Assembly: GCF_020905415.1 (NCBI RefSeq)
Contig: NZ_JAJJMP010000001.1
Span: forward strand, 3,731,501-3,795,500
Length of the DNA: 64,000 nucleotides
Source: Myroides oncorhynchi
GTDB lineage: Bacteria; Bacteroidota; Bacteroidia; Flavobacteriales; Flavobacteriaceae
Reading direction: 5' to 3'
Part shown: piece after piece, positions 60,265 through 64,000 of the stretch
Position numbering within the stretch: the stretch's first letter is position 1
Layout: the number at the start of each line of letters is the position of its first letter
Position numbers and translations under genes: made by a program
The notes under the pieces: generated by a model
Databases searched by the model: none
The model's input: only the letters and a program-made list of their open reading frames with translations
Told to the model about the DNA's origin: nothing

Positions 60265-60330
60265 TGTATATTGTTTTATAAAAGCATAAAACTACTGTAC
60301 CCATACACAACAAAACATAGACAATTCCCG

Positions 60331-61167
60331 CTATTCCATAGACTTTTTTGCTACAATAGAGATACCTACCTGCTCGCGAAATACTTTAGGCGAAACCCCT
60401 ACTTCTTTTTTAAAATAGCGGCTGAAGTAAAACTCATCCGAAAAGCCCAACTCACTTGCTAGTCCCTTTATGCTTTTATGTGTAAGGTGCAGTTGCTTTT
60501 TAGCCTCTAGTACTAAGCGTTCTTGGATTAGCTGTGTAGGTGTTTTTCCAAAGTATTTCTTTATTTTTTTACTAAAAACATCCGTTGACAGATTGTATTT
60601 ATCAGCATAGAAAGACACTGATTTATAATGCACAATATATTCTTCTAACAATTCTTTAAAGTTTGCAACCTCTCCTATGGCAGTTATTTTTACTTTCTGA
60701 ATAGCATTACTTATTTGTTTCTCTTTGCTACTTAAGGCTAAAATCAATTGTAAATAAGTCTTAACTAGTGAGATATCATAACTCGTTTCTGCTTGGTCTA
60801 ACAAACTGATTTTACTACAATATTGCACTAATTCATCATACACCTTATTCTGTAATACCACAAAAGGAACTTCAAAAGGTGCGTTAAACAAGATACCATT
60901 ACAAGCAACCTCCTCGTTATGGTATTCAATGCAATAAAAATCACCGTGAAACTGCAGATAATACATCTCTTCCATTTGCAGTGTATTCCAATTCAAAATT
61001 TGATAGGGAGACAAAAAAAGGATATTCTTTCCTGAACAAGTGTAAGTATGAAAGTCTAAAGTAAACGTTGCCTCTCCTTCAAAAAGAATAGCATAATAGA
61101 AAGGCGAATGAAGAGAAGGAATCTCCTTCTCTCTTGTAAACTGAGTTACTTTAATCAATGGTTTCAT
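60331..61167 (-). CDS. AraC-family transcriptional regulator
   Basis: A 278-residue soluble regulator: cupin-like AraC N-terminal domain (about 10-150; HSPFYYAILFEGEATFTL) and double helix-turn-helix C-terminus (about 178-275; YADKYNLSTDVFSKKIKKYFGKTPTQLIQERL and LASELGFSDEFYFSRYFKKEVGVSPKVFRE). In contrast with the membrane AraC cluster at 30.6-34.7 kb it has no membrane segments. Located directly upstream of the DUF417 gene, which it presumably activates. The N-terminal domain has cysteines (TYTCSGKN, DFYCIEY, VACNGI) that might be redox-sensing, but I cannot establish this. Confidence 0.88.
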   Translation of the reverse strand: MKPLIKVTQFTREKEIPSLHSPFYYAILFEGEATFTLDFHTYTCSGKNILFLSPYQILNWNTLQMEEMYYLQFHGDFYCIEYHNEEVACNGILFNAPFEVPFVVLQNKVYDELVQYCSKISLLDQAETSYDISLVKTYLQLILALSSKEKQISNAIQKVKITAIGEVANFKELLEEYIVHYKSVSFYADKYNLSTDVFSKKIKKYFGKTPTQLIQERLVLEAKKQLHLTHKSIKGLASELGFSDEFYFSRYFKKEVGVSPKVFREQVGISIVAKKSME

Positions 61168-61813
61168 AACTGAATTGTTTTGTTTTCAAATATAGTTTCT
61201 TTATTCTCTCTTCAAGCGGTTTTCCGTAAACCTCCCCATTTCTTTGAGTAAATCCATATACATTCACCACAAACCTACCCTTCTTCCAATTATCTTTTCC
61301 TATTCATTCCTATAACTTCCTTTAAACGGAATTCTTTTCCTATCTTTACCTCTAAAGTCAATGTATTCCATTTTAGGTCTCTTTCTTCCTAAATTGTTCT
61401 TTAAAAAAATAAGTCAACTTATTTAAAATCAGCACACTACAAATAAAAAAAAGTCATTCCTTCGGTAATCCTTTGTAAAAGTTCAGTGTTTGTTCGGAAG
61501 GAGGGCCAGTTTTCCGAACAACTCCCGAACAATTTCCGAACAAAACGTTATTTAATAAAAAGTTTCCTCATAAACTCGTTAGGGCAAAAAAGGTACCAAA
61601 TCAACATCAATAGCAGTGAGTCATTCTAGCTAAAATCTTAATAGTAATAAGGGATTGACCTTGTTTTTAGTTTAGGCTAAAAGTGTATTTGTTCCCAATT
61701 TCCCCCAAGATTGCCTGTTTTCGCTTACTGAGGTGCTATTTTGGGAACGAGACTAGAAACCTAGCTGAAAGAAAAAAACCGAAGCATTGCTCCGGTTTAT
61801 GGTTTATATTCGT
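61168..61813. other. Intergenic region with short CCGAACAA repeats
   Basis: About 650 bases with no gene. Three near copies of TCCCGAACAA/TTCCGAACAA fall within 61515-61545, preceded by GTTCGGAAGG at 61492, so the stretch could fold or bind a protein. The terminator of the next gene is at the right end. Confidence 0.5.
61771..61798 (-). terminator. Rho-independent terminator of the RNase H-like gene
   Basis: On the minus strand AAACCGGAGCA pairs with TGCTTCGGTTT (one G-U) followed by TTTTC. It lies 16 bases beyond the stop codon. Confidence 0.82.
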
Positions 61814-62836
61814 TTATCGATAAAAACACCACTGATATAATTCTGTGTTATAGGTATCAATTTTACAGTTGGGAATTATCTGTTTTAACACCCCTTCTTG
61901 GTGTTGTTTGCGCAAGAAGCGGTTAAGGAGTACAGGATAGATAAAACGTTCCTTTAAGGTCTTATTTTTATGTATTACGTTATATAACTCTATAGATCGC
62001 AATTCGTTTACCATCGGGTGATTCTCAAAGTAATCATTTAGATGATCGCGGATAGTCACTAGTAGTTTGATATCACTAGGCATTCTAGTGAAGGTGACAG
62101 GGCGGCTGTGGCTCTGACTCTCCTCATCTTCGTGCTCTTCTACCTCTTCGTCTATATCGTCTAATGATTCGTAGGTAGATTCATAGATTACAGTCTCTTC
62201 TGGTTCAGCCACAGTATCGAGCCCTTGATTCGTGGTATCAAGTGTCTCATAGACAGATTTATCGATTACCTCCTCTATAGGTTCAACTATAGTATCTAGT
62301 ACTACCTCTATCTCTGCTACTCTGTGTTCGTCTATTAGATCGTGTAAGTTATACTGAAGTTCCTCTAGATATGATCTATAGACCTCATCTATTTGCAACT
62401 GTGGTTGGAGTAGAATACCTGCTCCTATCTCACGACACTCCACTAATTGCGGATATTTCTTATAATTAGTTACGTAGTGAAAGGTAAGATGATGTCTCTT
62501 CATTTGGACAGCAAATCGCTTCCATAGGTCAATATTCAATGGTGGTTCACCATCGCCTTTTAACCAATCGTTATACATCCACCTAGTCACCCATCCCTTT
62601 TCGTATGTATTCAGCACATACTTCGATGTCGTATAGATAGTTACCTCAGCTCTTTCTTTGATTTGCTCTAAACCGTTCACGATGGCCATTAGGGAAATAC
62701 GAGTCTGTGAATTCTCTATATATCCCTCTCCAAATGATTTGCATTGATCACCGATACACAGCATATTTGCATACGCTTTAGCATCGCTAGATGTGTCTAT
62801 CTTTACTCGGGTGTATAGGTCTATCTTGTATTTCAT
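61814..62836 (-). CDS. RNase HI-fold protein lacking catalytic residues
   Basis: 340 residues. Residues 1-140 follow the RNase HI fold: TRISLMAIVNGLEQIKE aligns with the E. coli NRMELMAAIVALE region, and VTIYTTSKYVLNTYEKGWVTRW with the TDSQYV region, followed by DLWKRF. All four active-site acids are replaced: Asp10 by Thr9, Glu48 by Ser48, Asp70 by Thr70, and Asp134 by Arg135 (CREIGAG). It is thus very likely a nucleic-acid-binding pseudoenzyme. An acidic linker (about 185-250) and an ~80-residue C-terminal domain (DIKLLVTIRDHLNDYFENHP... YQWCFYR) follow, which I do not recognise. Structured repeat copy 3 lies 40 bases upstream. Confidence 0.75.
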   Translation of the reverse strand: MKYKIDLYTRVKIDTSSDAKAYANMLCIGDQCKSFGEGYIENSQTRISLMAIVNGLEQIKERAEVTIYTTSKYVLNTYEKGWVTRWMYNDWLKGDGEPPLNIDLWKRFAVQMKRHHLTFHYVTNYKKYPQLVECREIGAGILLQPQLQIDEVYRSYLEELQYNLHDLIDEHRVAEIEVVLDTIVEPIEEVIDKSVYETLDTTNQGLDTVAEPEETVIYESTYESLDDIDEEVEEHEDEESQSHSRPVTFTRMPSDIKLLVTIRDHLNDYFENHPMVNELRSIELYNVIHKNKTLKERFIYPVLLNRFLRKQHQEGVLKQIIPNCKIDTYNTELYQWCFYR

Positions 62837-62876
62837 CTTTATTGCGTTTTAGCAGTTAGGCTATTTTGCGTTTTTA

Positions 62877-63032
62877 AACCCAGAATAAGTGATAGATAGA
62901 TAAACGAAAAGTAATTATACAAGATAGATCTAAATTAGTGACAAAAGCATACTATAGTAAGGTTGAGGAGCTAATGAAAGAGCTATGAAGTAGAATTGCT
63001 TTGTAGTATTTGGCTAACGCTGATTCTGGGTT
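62877..63032. repeat. Structured dispersed repeat, copy 3 (156 bp)
   Basis: Ends AACCCAGAAT and ATTCTGGGTT pair perfectly over 10 bp. Internal stems AAAGTAATT/AATTGCTTT (one wobble) and CATACT-AT-AGTAAG correspond to those of copies 1 and 2. Confidence 0.82.
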
Positions 63033-63064
63033 AAAGATAAGAAGTTCTGATGAATTGGTGTTAT

Positions 63065-63096
63065 TTGTTTTTTTGTGATGTCGTGATGTCGTGATT
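63065..63096. repeat. 16-bp unit and GTGATGTC repeats, also found before bioA
   Basis: TTGTTTTTTTGTGATG at 63065-63080 matches the unit repeated three times at 39641-39688. It is followed by TCGTGATG and TCGTGATT. Confidence 0.7.
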
Positions 63097-63229
63097 TTGT
63101 TGTTTGCCTTTGGCAGGAGGTGATATACTGTGGTAGCTGTATGTTATTTACAGATGGGATCTCTCCTTTGTCGAGATGACATAGTTTGTGGGAGATATAT
63201 TTATTTGTGTTGTATCTAGCAACAAGAAA

Positions 63230-63250
63230 AAAATCGGAAATTCCGATTTT
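63230..63250. terminator. Palindromic terminator-like hairpin
   Basis: AAAATCGGAA-A-TTCCGATTTT is a near-perfect palindrome flanked by A and T runs. It may terminate in either direction. Confidence 0.6.
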
Positions 63251-63346
63251 CTTTAGATTCCTTCTTTTATAGCTTGTGTGTAATACTGATACAACAACTC
63301 CAAAACCACGATAATCAATTACTTTATTCTCAAAACTCTTCCTACA

Positions 63347-63380
63347 CAAAAAAAAACCACTGAGAAGTTACTCGGTGGTT
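63347..63380 (-). terminator. Rho-independent terminator of the hydrolase gene
   Basis: On the minus strand ACCACCGAG and CTCAGTGGT pair over a 6-base loop (one G-U) and are followed by nine Ts. It lies 10 bases beyond the stop codon. Confidence 0.85.
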
Positions 63381-63389
63381 TCTATATAT

Positions 63390-64000
63390 TTACTCGTTAC
63401 TAGCTGTTGGTTTAGTGTACTGAAGCAACCAATTATACAGTTCCATATGTCTGTATAGGTCTTCTACGCTACCGTGGGTTCCTCCTTTGACTACTTGTAG
63501 TTCTACAGGAGCTTTCTTATCACAGCTTTGGATAGCGTTCATTATCTTTTTAGATTCTTTAAGAGGTACAATAAAGTCTTTATCTCCGTGAATTAACTTG
63601 ATCGGAATATTCGTCACTGCACAGGCATCTCTCTCTTCTCCCCCACCACAGATAGCGATAGCTGCTGCTATACGATGTGGATACTTACCTACATACTTCA
63701 TCGTTCCGTATCCTCCTAAGCTCATACCAGTCACATAGATACGACTCTCATCTATGTTATAATTAGCGATCATATAGCTCACTATCTCATCTACTTTATC
63801 TGCATTCCAAGGACCTGAAGGCAACTGTGGTGCAACTAGATAAGCAGGGATATCAAGTCCCTTCTCTACTCCTTTTAATGCACCATATCGCTTGACTCTA
63901 TCAATATTAGTTCCCGATAAACTTCTTCCGTGCAAAAAGATAATTAGTGGATTTTTGTCCTCCACTTTCTTAGGTTCGTTTAACCAAAATTGATAGGTGG
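63390..64000 (-). CDS. Alpha/beta hydrolase (esterase/PHB-depolymerase-like), N-terminus outside window
   Basis: The frame is open to the right edge of the window: upstream of an in-frame GTG it continues YQFWLNEPKKVEDKNPLIIFLHGRS, so the gene is longer than the 191 codons after the GTG. Core features: oxyanion-side FLHGRSLSG, nucleophile elbow VTGMSLGGYG, Asp in HGDKDFIVP and His in GGTHGSVEDLYR, giving a complete Ser-Asp-His triad. It belongs to the dienelactone hydrolase/PHB depolymerase-like esterases; the substrate is unknown. Whether it is secreted cannot be judged without the N-terminus. Confidence 0.85.
   Translation of the reverse strand, partial: TYQFWLNEPKKVEDKNPLIIFLHGRSLSGTNIDRVKRYGALKGVEKGLDIPAYLVAPQLPSGPWNADKVDEIVSYMIANYNIDESRIYVTGMSLGGYGTMKYVGKYPHRIAAAIAICGGGEERDACAVTNIPIKLIHGDKDFIVPLKESKKIMNAIQSCDKKAPVELQVVKGGTHGSVEDLYRHMELYNWLLQYTKPTASNE

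Larger units (their letters stand above)
62837..63389. other. Intergenic region with repeats and terminators
   Basis: No gene I can support. It contains structured repeat copy 3 (62877-63032), one copy of the 16-bp bioA-upstream unit (63065-63080), a palindromic hairpin (63230-63250) and the terminator of the hydrolase gene (63347-63380). Confidence 0.6.

Noticed and set aside
63014..63349. 111-codon minus-strand frame
   Set aside because: It overlaps structured repeat copy 3, the 16-bp repeat and a terminator-like palindrome, and its product has no family resemblance; most likely non-coding.

Overview
The window looks like chromosomal DNA from a low-GC member of the Flavobacteriaceae. Supporting features are type IX secretion genes (PorP/SprF, an OmpA-PD40 protein and a type B C-terminal sorting domain), a Bacteroidetes-style nitrous oxide reductase cluster with a lipoprotein NosZ, many Bacteroidetes lipoprotein signals, and tandem membrane AraC regulators. 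Myroides or a close relative is my best guess; this is inference. No rRNA, tRNA, CRISPR array or prophage was seen.

Layout. 1-6.2 kb: the start of an unknown gene cut by the window edge, two tandem TPR/histidine-kinase lipoprotein paralogs with almost identical kinase halves, a duplicated 120-bp block carrying terminators, and an unknown protein. 7.2-14.2 kb: a nos operon on the + strand (cytochrome c, nosZ, nosB-like, nosL, nosD, nosF, nosY) facing a Crp/Fnr-type regulator. A complete IS4-family element with a 7-bp target duplication sits 51 bp upstream of the regulator. 16.0-29.1 kb: a five-gene minus-strand operon encoding a 2224-residue collagen-like repeat protein, an Ig/PKD-like protein, a type B sorted protein, PorP/SprF and an OmpA-PD40 protein; I read it as a dedicated surface-fibre export module. 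29.7-36.2 kb: a dead IS5-type transposase, three membrane-anchored AraC regulators and one paralog lacking its DNA-binding domain. 36.3-42.1 kb: a DyP peroxidase, a zinc-ribbon lipoprotein, a tiny cysteine-rich exported peptide, and a biotin operon (ferritin-like protein, bioF, bioD, bioA). 42.5-55.0 kb: two VIT/von Willebrand A paralogs flanking a HipBA toxin-antitoxin pair, a membrane protein and a DUF262/GmrSD-like protein, then a HAD phosphatase. 55.2-64.0 kb: a four-helix-bundle protein, a quinone reductase with a Crp-like regulator, RhuM, an AraC-DUF417 (rcl-like) pair, an RNase HI-fold protein lacking all catalytic residues, and an alpha/beta hydrolase cut by the window end.

The signals I find most worth following are these: the collagen-like module with its near-perfect DNA repeats; a ferritin-like candidate diiron protein leading the biotin operon; a dispersed ~150-bp repeat (three copies) whose stems keep pairing although their sequences differ; a second repeat (five copies) placed at the 3' ends of successive minus-strand genes; and two enzyme folds (RNase HI, DUF1524 HNH) that appear to have lost catalytic residues.
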